This document shows, piece by piece, positions 1-5,468 of a stretch of DNA of 6,180 bases. Each line of letters begins with the position of its first letter. The stretch's first letter is position 1. Below the pieces are notes generated by a model. It did not search any database and was not told the origin of the DNA. It worked only from the letters and a program-made list of their open reading frames with translations. The stretch comes from Desulfobacteraceae bacterium. Lineage in GTDB: Bacteria; Desulfobacterota; Desulfobacteria; Desulfobacterales; Desulfobacteraceae. The DNA lies in NCBI GenBank assembly GCA_030638935.1, contig DAOWDR010000124.1, positions 1 to 6,180 on the forward strand, written 5' to 3'. The position numbers and the translations under genes were made by a program.

Positions 1-2146
1 AGATAAGATTTATGAGTATAACCCGGATGCGGACCTGTCCATCATTGACCGGGCCTATATCTATTCGGCCCGGGTCCATGAGGGCCAGGTAAGGCTTTCC
101 GGAGAGCCCTATCTCTCCCATCCCCTGGAGGTGGCGGATATTCTGGCAGACATGACCCTGGATGTGGAAAGTATTGCCGCAGCCCTCCTCCATGACGTGA
201 TTGAGGATACCCCGGCCACCAAAGAGGATATCCAAGATATGTTCGGGCCCGGGGTGGCCCATATTGTTGAAGGGGTTACCAAGCTGTCCAGTCTGCCCTT
301 TGCCAAGTCCTCTTCCACCAAGATTGCCCAGCAGGCCGAGTCTTTGCGCAAGATGATCCTGGCCATGGCCGATGATATACGGGTGGTACTCATCAAGCTG
401 GCAGATCGTATCCATAATATGCGCACCCTTAAATATCATAGAAAGCCTGAAAAACAGGCTTCCATTGCCCAGGAAACCCTGGATATCTATGCCCCCATTG
501 CAGCTAGGCTCGGGATCTTCTGGATCAAGCACGAGCTTGAGGAAATAGCCTTTTACTATACCCTAAGGGAGGAGTATGAGCGCATTGATGCCCTGGTGAA
601 CACGGCCAAGGACAAAAAAGAAGATTATATAAAAGAGGTTAAAACTAGTCTTCATTATAAAATGGAGGAGATGGAGTTAACCTGCGAGATAAAGGGCCGG
701 TATAAACAGCATTACAGCATCTACCAGAAAATGATATCCCAGAGCCTGGAGTTTGAGGAGGTCTATGATATAATTGCCTTCAGGCTTATTTTAGATACGG
801 TGCCCCAGTGCTATGCCGCCATGGGCGCCATCCATTCCATGTGGAAACCCATCTATTATAAGATAAAGGATTATATCGGCAATCCCAAACCCAATATGTA
901 CCAGTCCATCCACACCACAGTGGTGGGGCCCAAGGGAGAGCGGGTGGAAATTCAGATCCGGACCCGGGACATGGATCGGATTGCTGAATCCGGTATAGCC
1001 GCCCATTGGAGTTATAAAGAGGGATCCAAGGTAGATGAAAATGCCGGGGAACTATTTGCCTGGATTCGAAATTTGGTGGAAAACCAGGAAAATTACAATG
1101 ATCCCGATGAGTTTCTGGAAAATGTCCGCATAGATCTGTACCCGGATGAAATCTATGTGTTCACCCCCCAGGGAGAGATAAAGACCCTGCCCAAAAAGGC
1201 AACCCCGGTTGATTTTGCCTATATGATCCATACCGAGGTCGGGGCAGCCTGTACCGGGGCCAAGGTCAGCGGCAAGCTGGTACCCCTTACCCACAGGCTT
1301 AAAACCGGAGATAAGGTTGAAATTTTAACCACCAAGGGGCACCATCCCAGTGCAGACTGGCTCAATTTTGTTAAAACAGTCAAGGCCAGAACCAAAATCA
1401 GGGCCTATATCAATGCCAGGGAAAAAGAGCGCAGTTATTCTTTGGGCCGGGAAATGTGTGAAAAGATTTTCAGAAAAAAGAGCCAGAATTTTAATGCCCT
1501 GGTAAAATCCGGTGAAATTAAGGTTGTAGCAGAATCCTACGGGTTCAAAACAGTGGATGACCTCATCGCCCATGTGGGATTTGGTAAGCTGACCCCTTTA
1601 CAGGTTTTAAATAAGGTTTTACCTGATCTTGAAAAAGATCCTAAAGAAGAGAAAGTCAGTTTTTTCCAGAAAATTGCCAGCAGGGGCAAACGGAAAACAG
1701 ATACCGGTATCATTGTCAAGGGGCTCCATGATATCCTGATCCGGTTTTCCAAATGCTGCAATCCCCTGCCCGGCGATCCCATCACAGGGTATATTACCCA
1801 GGGTCAGGGCGTGACCATTCACAGCAAAAGCTGCATCAATGTCATGAAAATGAGCAATGAGCGCAAAATAGAGGTGCAGTGGGGTGAGGATTATACCGAA
1901 TCCTATCCAGCCAGTATCCGGATTAAGACAGATGACAGGCACGGGCTTTTAGCAGATATTGCTGCGGTGATCAGCAAATCTAAATCCAATATTTTAAATG
2001 CCCAGAGCGAAACCTCGGAAGCCGGAATCGGTTTGTTTTATTTCACCGTTATGGTGGAAAGCTCGGCCCAGTTGCGCAAAATCATGTCGGAAATCAGGCG
2101 GGTCAAAAAGGTAACTGATGTTAAACGGGTTGTGCGAAACGATTAG
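1..2146 (+). CDS. rel: Bifunctional (p)ppGpp synthetase/hydrolase, Rel/SpoT family (5' partial)
   Basis: This is a long RelA/SpoT homologue that makes (p)ppGpp from ATP and GTP/GDP and hydrolyses it, controlling the stringent response in the cytoplasm. The frame is open from base 2, giving 714 visible residues ending at TAG 2144-2146. The start lies left of the window, probably by about 10 residues judging from the family. The N-terminal HD hydrolase looks intact: H40, H64-D65 (HDVIEDT) and D135/N139 (LADRIHN). The synthetase domain has GRYKQHYSIYQKM, D256 (YDIIAFR), Y300 in PKPNMYQSIHT and E316 (VEIQIRT). A TGS domain follows at about 377-446 (PDEIYVFTP, TPVDFAYMIHTEVG). Next comes a zinc-finger-like region with C585, C586, H607 and C611, then a C-terminal ACT domain at about 639-711. 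Intact hydrolase residues argue for a bifunctional Rel/SpoT rather than a synthetase-only RelA. The usual PNGYQS glycine is methionine (M299) here. An internal GTG at 131 is not the start because the metal ligand H40 lies before it. Confidence 0.96.
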   Translation, partial: DKIYEYNPDADLSIIDRAYIYSARVHEGQVRLSGEPYLSHPLEVADILADMTLDVESIAAALLHDVIEDTPATKEDIQDMFGPGVAHIVEGVTKLSSLPFAKSSSTKIAQQAESLRKMILAMADDIRVVLIKLADRIHNMRTLKYHRKPEKQASIAQETLDIYAPIAARLGIFWIKHELEEIAFYYTLREEYERIDALVNTAKDKKEDYIKEVKTSLHYKMEEMELTCEIKGRYKQHYSIYQKMISQSLEFEEVYDIIAFRLILDTVPQCYAAMGAIHSMWKPIYYKIKDYIGNPKPNMYQSIHTTVVGPKGERVEIQIRTRDMDRIAESGIAAHWSYKEGSKVDENAGELFAWIRNLVENQENYNDPDEFLENVRIDLYPDEIYVFTPQGEIKTLPKKATPVDFAYMIHTEVGAACTGAKVSGKLVPLTHRLKTGDKVEILTTKGHHPSADWLNFVKTVKARTKIRAYINAREKERSYSLGREMCEKIFRKKSQNFNALVKSGEIKVVAESYGFKTVDDLIAHVGFGKLTPLQVLNKVLPDLEKDPKEEKVSFFQKIASRGKRKTDTGIIVKGLHDILIRFSKCCNPLPGDPITGYITQGQGVTIHSKSCINVMKMSNERKIEVQWGEDYTESYPASIRIKTDDRHGLLADIAAVISKSKSNILNAQSETSEAGIGLFYFTVMVESSAQLRKIMSEIRRVKKVTDVKRVVRND

Positions 2147-2170
2147 ATTCTAAAGAAAACAAAAAAACAA

Positions 2171-2216
2171 AGGTCCGGAATCCATGCAAATAGATACCCG
2201 GACCTGAAGTCTTTTT
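2171..2216. terminator. Bidirectional intrinsic terminator between rel and rpmB
   Basis: AGGTCCGG (2171-2178) pairs with CCGGACCT (2198-2205) to give an 8-bp GC-rich stem with a 19-nt loop. On the plus strand a T-run follows at 2212-2216, which would end rel transcription 25 nt after its stop codon. On the minus strand the stem is followed directly by a longer T-rich tract (complement of 2155-2170), which would end rpmB transcription. The two genes converge here, so one hairpin can serve both. The minus-strand signal looks stronger because its T-tract touches the stem. Confidence 0.85.
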
Positions 2217-2246
2217 CTATTGTGTCCTGCTACCAAACGAGAGTGA

Positions 2247-2441
2247 TTAAGCGGCTTTTGTGACCTTGCCTGCCTTAATACAGCTAGTGCATACATCAAT
2301 TTTTTTGACGCAACCCTCTTTAATAACTGCACGGACTCTCTGAAGGTTTGGGTTGAATACTCTTTTGTTTAAATTGTGGGCATGGCTGACATTATTGCCG
2401 ACCATTGGTTTTTTACCGCAAATAGCACATTGTTTTGACAT
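2247..2441 (-). CDS. rpmB: 50S ribosomal protein bL28 (L28), zinc-ribbon form
   Basis: The 64-residue protein is a large-subunit ribosomal protein. It opens with MSKQCAICGK and carries the family's NNVSHAHNLNKRVFNPNLQ stretch and a basic C-terminus. Cysteines C5, C8, C51 and C54 form two CxxC pairs, the zinc-binding (C+) form of bL28. The length is normal for bacterial L28 of this type. The start is supported by a GAGGAG Shine-Dalgarno (complement of 2449-2454) with 7-nt spacing. The gene is monocistronic or the last gene of the minus-strand cluster, 83 nt downstream of bamD, and it ends at the shared hairpin terminator. The four-cysteine form implies zinc demand; many bacteria also carry a cysteine-free paralogue used under zinc limitation, and none is visible here. 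Confidence 0.96.
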   Translation of the reverse strand: MSKQCAICGKKPMVGNNVSHAHNLNKRVFNPNLQRVRAVIKEGCVKKIDVCTSCIKAGKVTKAA

Positions 2442-2448
2442 ATCTTAA

Positions 2449-2463
2449 CTCCTCAAAAAAAAA
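2449..2463 (-). promoter_or_regulatory. rpmB ribosome-binding site with adjoining U-tract
   Basis: The minus strand reads nine T (complement of 2455-2463) directly followed by GAGGAG (2449-2454), 7 nt before the rpmB ATG. The Shine-Dalgarno fixes the start. The U-run just upstream would keep the site single-stranded and could be a ribosomal protein S1 contact; that role is inference. Confidence 0.65.
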
Positions 2464-2489
2464 CTTTTTAACAAAATAATAACCCGGGA

Positions 2490-2518
2490 TTAATACACCA
2501 ATCTAAAGTAAAAGTAAA
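2490..2518 (-). promoter_or_regulatory. Candidate sigma70 promoter for rpmB
   Basis: On the minus strand, TTTACT (complement of 2513-2518) and TATTAA (complement of 2490-2495) are separated by exactly 17 nt, each matching 4 of 6 consensus bases. Transcription would begin near 2483, about 40 nt before the ATG. No terminator is visible between bamD and this site, so read-through from the upstream operon may also feed rpmB. Confidence 0.5.
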
Positions 2519-2524
2519 GACCAA

Positions 2525-3193
2525 TTATAATTTGCTGTTATTTACCAGCTCGGTACATTCCGGGATTTTATTCAGGGCAACCTTGCTTTGCTCGGTTCCT
2601 GGAAAATATTCGACAATATATTCATACCGTTTTAAAGCAGCCTTGTATTTTTTTGTTTTAAAATAAAAATTTGCCACATAGAGTTCGTGACCGACAATAT
2701 TCTCAATGCATTTTTTAATATTGTCCCCTGTCTCCTTGCCATATTCATTGCCCGGGTATTGGTCAACAAGTCGCTGGAATTGGGCCAAAGCGTTTTTAGC
2801 AGGAGTGGGATCCCTGTCAATGGTATCGATCCGGTTAAACCAGCACAGGCCGATTTGCTTGATCACATAGGGAACTGCTTCATTTCTGGGATGCATGTTT
2901 TCAAAAGATTCATAGGCGATGATGGCTTCATCATATTCTTCAAGATAAAAGTGGGAATCGGCAATCTTGAGTTCAGCCAGAATGGCGTATTTGCTGAAGG
3001 GATACCAGTCTTTCAGGTCTGTGTAGGCCTTGACAGCATCCCTGTAGTCTTCATGCATGAATGCGGAAGCGCCTTTTGCAGCCAATTGTTCGGCATTTTT
3101 ATTCATCTGGCTTGATCCGTCAAAAAGGGAGCACCCGGAGATGGAAAAAAATAAAGTTCCCAAAAATAAAACCAAAGATAAGATTTTTTTCAT
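2525..3193 (-). CDS. bamD: Outer membrane protein assembly lipoprotein BamD (ComL/YfiO)
   Basis: BamD is the periplasmic, lipid-anchored partner of BamA in the complex that inserts beta-barrel proteins into the outer membrane. The 222-residue protein begins with a lipoprotein signal peptide: K2-K3, a hydrophobic stretch at about 4-18, and lipobox ISGC with lipidated C21 followed by Ser, which favours outer-membrane sorting. The mature part is built from TPR-like helical pairs, clear at about 34-67 and 71-104, then around RDPTPAKNALAQFQRLVDQYP, and a last one at about 170-205. The RDPxxAxxA...LVxxYP signature is characteristic of BamD rather than of generic TPR proteins. E. coli BamD is somewhat longer (about 245 residues). 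The ATG sits only 2 nt after the trxB stop, with a weak GAGAA Shine-Dalgarno (complement of 3203-3207) inside the end of trxB, so translation is probably coupled to trxB. Confidence 0.92.
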   Translation of the reverse strand: MKKILSLVLFLGTLFFSISGCSLFDGSSQMNKNAEQLAAKGASAFMHEDYRDAVKAYTDLKDWYPFSKYAILAELKIADSHFYLEEYDEAIIAYESFENMHPRNEAVPYVIKQIGLCWFNRIDTIDRDPTPAKNALAQFQRLVDQYPGNEYGKETGDNIKKCIENIVGHELYVANFYFKTKKYKAALKRYEYIVEYFPGTEQSKVALNKIPECTELVNNSKL

Positions 3194-3195
3194 TG

Positions 3196-4116
3196 CTAAA
3201 AATTCTCAATATAGTGTTCAGCAGAGATTGCTGCAATGGCACCGTCACCAACGGCAGTGGAAACCTGTCTTAGGGGGGTGTCCCTGACATCTCCGGCAAC
3301 ATAGACACCGGGAACGCTTGTCTTCATTTTTGTATCGGCAATGATAAAACCAAACTCATCTGTTTTAACAGAACCTTTCAAAAATTCCGTATTTGGTAAA
3401 ATGCCCACCCAGATAAAACAACCGTTTGCTTTTATGGTTTTTTCTTCATTGGTTTTTACATTTTTTACATGGACACCTTCAATGCCGAAAAAGCCATCTA
3501 CACCGGTAACCACTGAGTCCCAGACAAACTCGATTTTGTCATTGGCCAGGGCCCTTTCCTGGAGAATTTTTGTTGCCCTAAGTTCATCCCTGCGATGGAC
3601 AAGATAAACCTTTTTAGCAAATTTGGTCAGATAGATGGCCTCCTGTACGGCTGTATCGCCGCCGCCAATGGCCACAACGGTTTTCTCCTTGAAAAAGGGA
3701 GCGTCGCAGGTGGCACAAAAGGAAATACCTTTGCCCATGTACTTATCTTCACCAATCCCCAATTTTTTGGGAGAGGCTCCCGAGGCGATGATCAGGCTTT
3801 TTGTCCGTATGCTCCGGTCTTTTAGAACAATTTCCTTTATATCCGATGAAAGGTTCAGGGAATGAACTTCTGCTGTTTCTATTTTTAATCCCTGTTTTTC
3901 TGCCTGGACCCTCATTTTTTCAGCAAGGTCATAACCGCTGAGACCTTCTGGAAACCCGGGATAATTTTCAATCCAGTCTGTTATAAGAATCTGGCCGCCG
4001 GGTGCTGCTTTTTCAAGGAGAAGGACATTGAGCCTTGCTCTTGCGGCATAAAGTCCGGCAGTCAGGCCTGCAGGGCCTGCGCCGATAATTACAAGATCAT
4101 AATCTGTATCTGCCAT
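3196..4116 (-). CDS. trxB: Thioredoxin reductase (NADPH), FAD-dependent
   Basis: This enzyme passes electrons from NADPH through FAD and a redox-active disulfide to thioredoxin in the cytoplasm. At 306 residues it has the normal length of the low-molecular-weight bacterial type. The N-terminal FAD-binding GAGPAG lies at 12-17. The catalytic pair is C134-A-T-C137, followed by D138 as in the family. The nucleotide-binding GGGDTA is at 151-156, and HRRDELR at 174-180 matches the HRRxxxR pattern that binds the NADPH 2'-phosphate. The second FAD motif GDVRD is at 275-279, and RQVSTAVGDG follows. The NADPH motif makes a thioredoxin reductase more likely than a ferredoxin-dependent or glutaredoxin-like relative. 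It lies 12 nt downstream of trxA with an ideal Shine-Dalgarno and is followed after 2 nt by bamD. Nothing in it looks broken. Confidence 0.95.
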   Translation of the reverse strand: MADTDYDLVIIGAGPAGLTAGLYAARARLNVLLLEKAAPGGQILITDWIENYPGFPEGLSGYDLAEKMRVQAEKQGLKIETAEVHSLNLSSDIKEIVLKDRSIRTKSLIIASGASPKKLGIGEDKYMGKGISFCATCDAPFFKEKTVVAIGGGDTAVQEAIYLTKFAKKVYLVHRRDELRATKILQERALANDKIEFVWDSVVTGVDGFFGIEGVHVKNVKTNEEKTIKANGCFIWVGILPNTEFLKGSVKTDEFGFIIADTKMKTSVPGVYVAGDVRDTPLRQVSTAVGDGAIAAISAEHYIENF

Positions 4117-4122
4117 GGCAAA

Positions 4123-4131
4123 ACCTCCTTA
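4123..4131 (-). promoter_or_regulatory. Ideal trxB Shine-Dalgarno overlapping the trxA stop codon
   Basis: The minus strand reads TAAGGAGGT (complement of 4123-4131), a full nine-base match to the 16S anti-Shine-Dalgarno, and its first three bases are the trxA stop codon TAA. The GGAGG core is 7 nt from the trxB ATG. This fixes the trxB start and suggests that ribosomes ending trxA can reinitiate directly on trxB. Confidence 0.85.
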
Positions 4132-4455
4132 CAGAATCCCTTTGATTGTTTCTTCAAGTTTCTCTTTAGCAACCATGCCGGTTATCTGTTCTGCGATTTC
4201 ACCGTTTTTAAAGAAAATAAGAGTGGGAATGGCCTGGACTCCGTACTTACTGGGACTTAAGGGGTTCTCATCCACATTCACTTTTGCAAAGCTCATCTGG
4301 TCTCCGTAGGTCTGGCTAAGGGCTTCCACAGTGGGGCCAATGGCTTTACAGGGACCGCACCAGGGTGCCCAGAAATCCACCATTATTGGTTTGTCCGACT
4401 TTAAAACAATTTCTTCGAATGAATCGTCATCAATTTCTAAAATATTTTCTGCCAT
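4129..4455 (-). CDS. trxA: Thioredoxin
   Basis: This small cytoplasmic disulfide reductase is reduced by the TrxB encoded directly downstream and passes electrons to target proteins such as ribonucleotide reductase, peroxiredoxins and reductases of sulfur metabolism. The 108-residue length is standard. The active site is W32-C33-G34-P35-C36, preceded by the family's VDFWAP (D27 is the buried aspartate). The cis-proline is P77 in AIPT, and G93 sits near the substrate groove. There is no signal peptide, so it is cytoplasmic rather than a Dsb-like periplasmic protein. The start is supported by an AGGA Shine-Dalgarno (complement of 4464-4467) with 8-nt spacing and by a strong promoter just upstream. 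It is the first gene of the trxA-trxB-bamD unit. Confidence 0.96.
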   Translation of the reverse strand: MAENILEIDDDSFEEIVLKSDKPIMVDFWAPWCGPCKAIGPTVEALSQTYGDQMSFAKVNVDENPLSPSKYGVQAIPTLIFFKNGEIAEQITGMVAKEKLEETIKGIL

Positions 4456-4492
4456 GATACTTATCCTATTTCTATATTAAAAATTGTCTGTA

Positions 4493-4521
4493 AACATAAG
4501 TTCATATTTATTCTTTGTCAA
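4493..4521 (-). promoter_or_regulatory. Sigma70-type promoter for trxA-trxB-bamD
   Basis: On the minus strand a perfect TTGACA -35 box (complement of 4516-4521) is followed after 17 nt by TATGTT (complement of 4493-4498), a 4 of 6 match to TATAAT. Transcription would start near 4486, giving a leader of about 30 nt. It lies between the rubrerythrin-proximal hairpin and trxA, so the thioredoxin operon can be expressed independently of rubrerythrin. Confidence 0.7.
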
Positions 4522-4529
4522 TTGACCAA
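4514..4529. promoter_or_regulatory. Palindrome overlapping the trxA -35 box (possible operator)
   Basis: GTCAATTGAC (4517-4526) is a perfect 10-bp palindrome. It extends to an imperfect 16-bp one, read on the minus strand as TTGGTCAA-TTGACAAA with one mismatched pair. It covers the whole -35 hexamer. A dimeric regulator bound here would block or reposition RNA polymerase. No specific regulator can be named from the sequence. Confidence 0.35.
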
Positions 4530-4552
4530 TCTTTCGAAACCAAATAAATTTA

Positions 4553-4603
4553 AGCCCTGAATCCGTCGAACAATCCCCATGGGCGATTTTTAGATTCAGG
4601 GCT
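4553..4603 (-). terminator. Long nested hairpin after rubrerythrin, probable terminator or structured RNA
   Basis: AGCCCTGAATC (4553-4563) and GATTCAGGGCT (4593-4603) are a perfect 11-bp inverted repeat. The loop holds a second hairpin: AATC-CCC (4572-4578) against GGG-c-GATT (4581-4588), with one bulged base, centred on the palindrome CCCATGGG. On the minus strand the outer stem is followed by TTAAATTTATTT, T-rich but not a clean run. The position, 48 nt after the rubrerythrin stop, fits a terminator for that gene. A processed leader or other structured RNA remains possible. Confidence 0.6.
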
Positions 4604-4651
4604 ATACCCTGGTTTTTCCACCAGTCAGGCTTTGTGGAAATTATTTTCGGC

Positions 4652-5227
4652 TTACCAGTTTTCCCCAAGCACTTCAAAATGGGCCTGGGGATGGGCACAG
4701 GCAGGGCACATCTCAAGAGCTTCTTTTCCTTCATGGACATATCCGCAATTGCGGCAACGCCATGTTACACTGGTGTCTTTTTTAAAGACTTTACCGGTCT
4801 CTATATTGGCGGCAAGGTCTACATAGCGCTTGTCATGCTGTTTTTCAGCAATAGCAATCATTTCAAAAATCATTGCAACTGCATCAAAGCCTTCTTCCTT
4901 GGCAATGGCTGCAAAGTCAGGATACATCTGGGTCCATTCATACTCTTCTCCGGCAGCAGCCTCTTTGAGGTTCTCAAGGGTTGTGCCGATCACCCCTGCG
5001 GGGAATGCTGCTGTGATTTCCACCTCACCGCCTTCCAGAAATTTAAAAAGCCGTTTGGCATGTTCTTTTTCCTGGTTGGCTGTTTCAGTAAAAATTTCTG
5101 AAATCTGGACATAGCCTTCCTTTTTTGCAGCACTGGCAAAATAGGTGTATCGGTTACGGGCCTGGGATTCCCCGGCAAATGCAGTTAACAGGTTTTTTTC
5201 GGTCCGGGTTCCTTTTAAACTTGCCAT
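4652..5227 (-). CDS. rbr: Rubrerythrin
   Basis: Rubrerythrin is a cytoplasmic non-haem iron protein that reduces hydrogen peroxide to water in anaerobes, taking electrons from rubredoxin and its reductases. The 191-residue protein has an N-terminal ferritin-like four-helix diiron domain and a C-terminal rubredoxin-like domain. Visible iron ligands are E20, E53-x-x-H56, E94, E97 and E128-x-x-H131. The FeS4 site is C158-x-x-C161 and C174-x-x-C177 within WRCRNCGYVHEG and CPACAHPQAHFE, a C-terminus closely resembling Desulfovibrio vulgaris rubrerythrin as I recall it. No ligand appears missing. The start is supported by GGAGGA (complement of 5235-5240), 7 nt upstream. It has its own candidate promoter, is divergent from the SUMF1-type gene, and lies upstream of the thioredoxin operon on the same strand, separated by 196 nt containing a hairpin. 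Confidence 0.96.
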   Translation of the reverse strand: MASLKGTRTEKNLLTAFAGESQARNRYTYFASAAKKEGYVQISEIFTETANQEKEHAKRLFKFLEGGEVEITAAFPAGVIGTTLENLKEAAAGEEYEWTQMYPDFAAIAKEEGFDAVAMIFEMIAIAEKQHDKRYVDLAANIETGKVFKKDTSVTWRCRNCGYVHEGKEALEMCPACAHPQAHFEVLGENW

Positions 5228-5272
5228 ACTTTTTTCCTCCTATAAGTGAAATACGAATTGCAACAGATCTTA

Positions 5273-5301
5273 TTTTTACCCATGTTGTATATCAGAGTCA
5301 A
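5273..5301 (-). promoter_or_regulatory. Candidate sigma70 promoter for rubrerythrin
   Basis: On the minus strand TTGACT (complement of 5296-5301, 5 of 6 matches) is followed after 17 nt by TAAAAA (complement of 5273-5278, 4 of 6). Transcription would start near 5266 and give a leader of about 40 nt carrying GGAGGA. In sulfate reducers rubrerythrin is often under a PerR-type peroxide regulator, but no clear PerR box is evident over this promoter. Confidence 0.55.
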
Positions 5302-5411
5302 TAAACTTTATGGCCGTTTCGTCCCGGCCTGTGTCAATGTTTATGAAGATTAAAAAACAGTTGCAGTGAAATAAAATTCTAACTCTGCTATTAGTTAGGT
5401 TTGATTTATAC

Positions 5412-5421
5412 TATAATTATA
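5412..5421 (+). promoter_or_regulatory. TATAATTATA palindrome, possible -10 box or operator of the SUMF1-type gene
   Basis: TATAAT at 5412-5417 is a perfect -10 hexamer within a 10-bp AT palindrome, 51 nt before the Shine-Dalgarno-linked ATG. No good -35 hexamer lies 16-18 nt upstream, so either an activator is needed or the true promoter is elsewhere. AT-rich palindromes of this kind also resemble Fur/PerR-family operators, but this one is too short to assign. Confidence 0.3.
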
Positions 5422-5459
5422 TTGGTAATAAAAGAGATTTATCCTTAAACAAAAAGCCT

Positions 5460-5464
5460 GGAGG
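5460..5464 (+). promoter_or_regulatory. Ribosome-binding site of the Sel1-SUMF1 gene
   Basis: GGAGG at 5460-5464 lies 4 nt before ATG 5469, a short but usable spacing. It supports this start, which also places a good signal peptide at the N-terminus. Confidence 0.65.
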
Positions 5465-5468
5465 GCAA

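Larger units (their letters stand above)
5228..5468. promoter_or_regulatory. Divergent intergenic region (rbr / Sel1-SUMF1 gene)
   Basis: This 241-bp AT-rich region holds no credible gene. It contains the rubrerythrin Shine-Dalgarno and candidate promoter at its left end. A GC-rich 5-bp inverted repeat follows, GGCCG (5312-5316) with CGGCC (5325-5329). The 9-mer AGTGAAATA occurs twice (5245-5253 and 5365-5373). There are two further inverted repeats: CTAACT (5379-5384) with AGTTAG (5393-5398), and TATAATTATA (5412-5421). The rightmost AT-rich part presumably drives the plus-strand gene. Confidence 0.6.

Noticed and set aside
131..133. Internal GTG as the start of the (p)ppGpp synthetase gene
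   Set aside because: The same frame is open to base 2 and the upstream residues (YIYSARVHEGQVR...YLSHPLEVA) are conserved Rel sequence including the metal ligand H40. The true start is left of the window.
2483..2488. CCCGGG between bamD and rpmB as a terminator
   Set aside because: It is only a 6-bp palindrome with no loop and no extended stem, so it cannot form a terminator hairpin. It sits at the predicted rpmB transcription start.
2687..3115. 142-codon plus-strand frame opposite bamD
   Set aside because: It lies wholly antisense to bamD, has no Shine-Dalgarno, and shows no recognisable protein family. It is a shadow of the lipoprotein gene.
4477..4740. 87-codon minus-strand frame overlapping the end of rubrerythrin and running through the rbr-trxA gap
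   Set aside because: Its first third is the rubrerythrin coding region in another frame and the rest crosses the nested hairpin and the trxA promoter. It has no ribosome-binding site and resembles no family.
4634..5101. 155-codon plus-strand frame opposite rubrerythrin
   Set aside because: It is antisense to a clearly conserved gene and its cysteine- and phenylalanine-rich composition is typical of a complementary-strand artefact.
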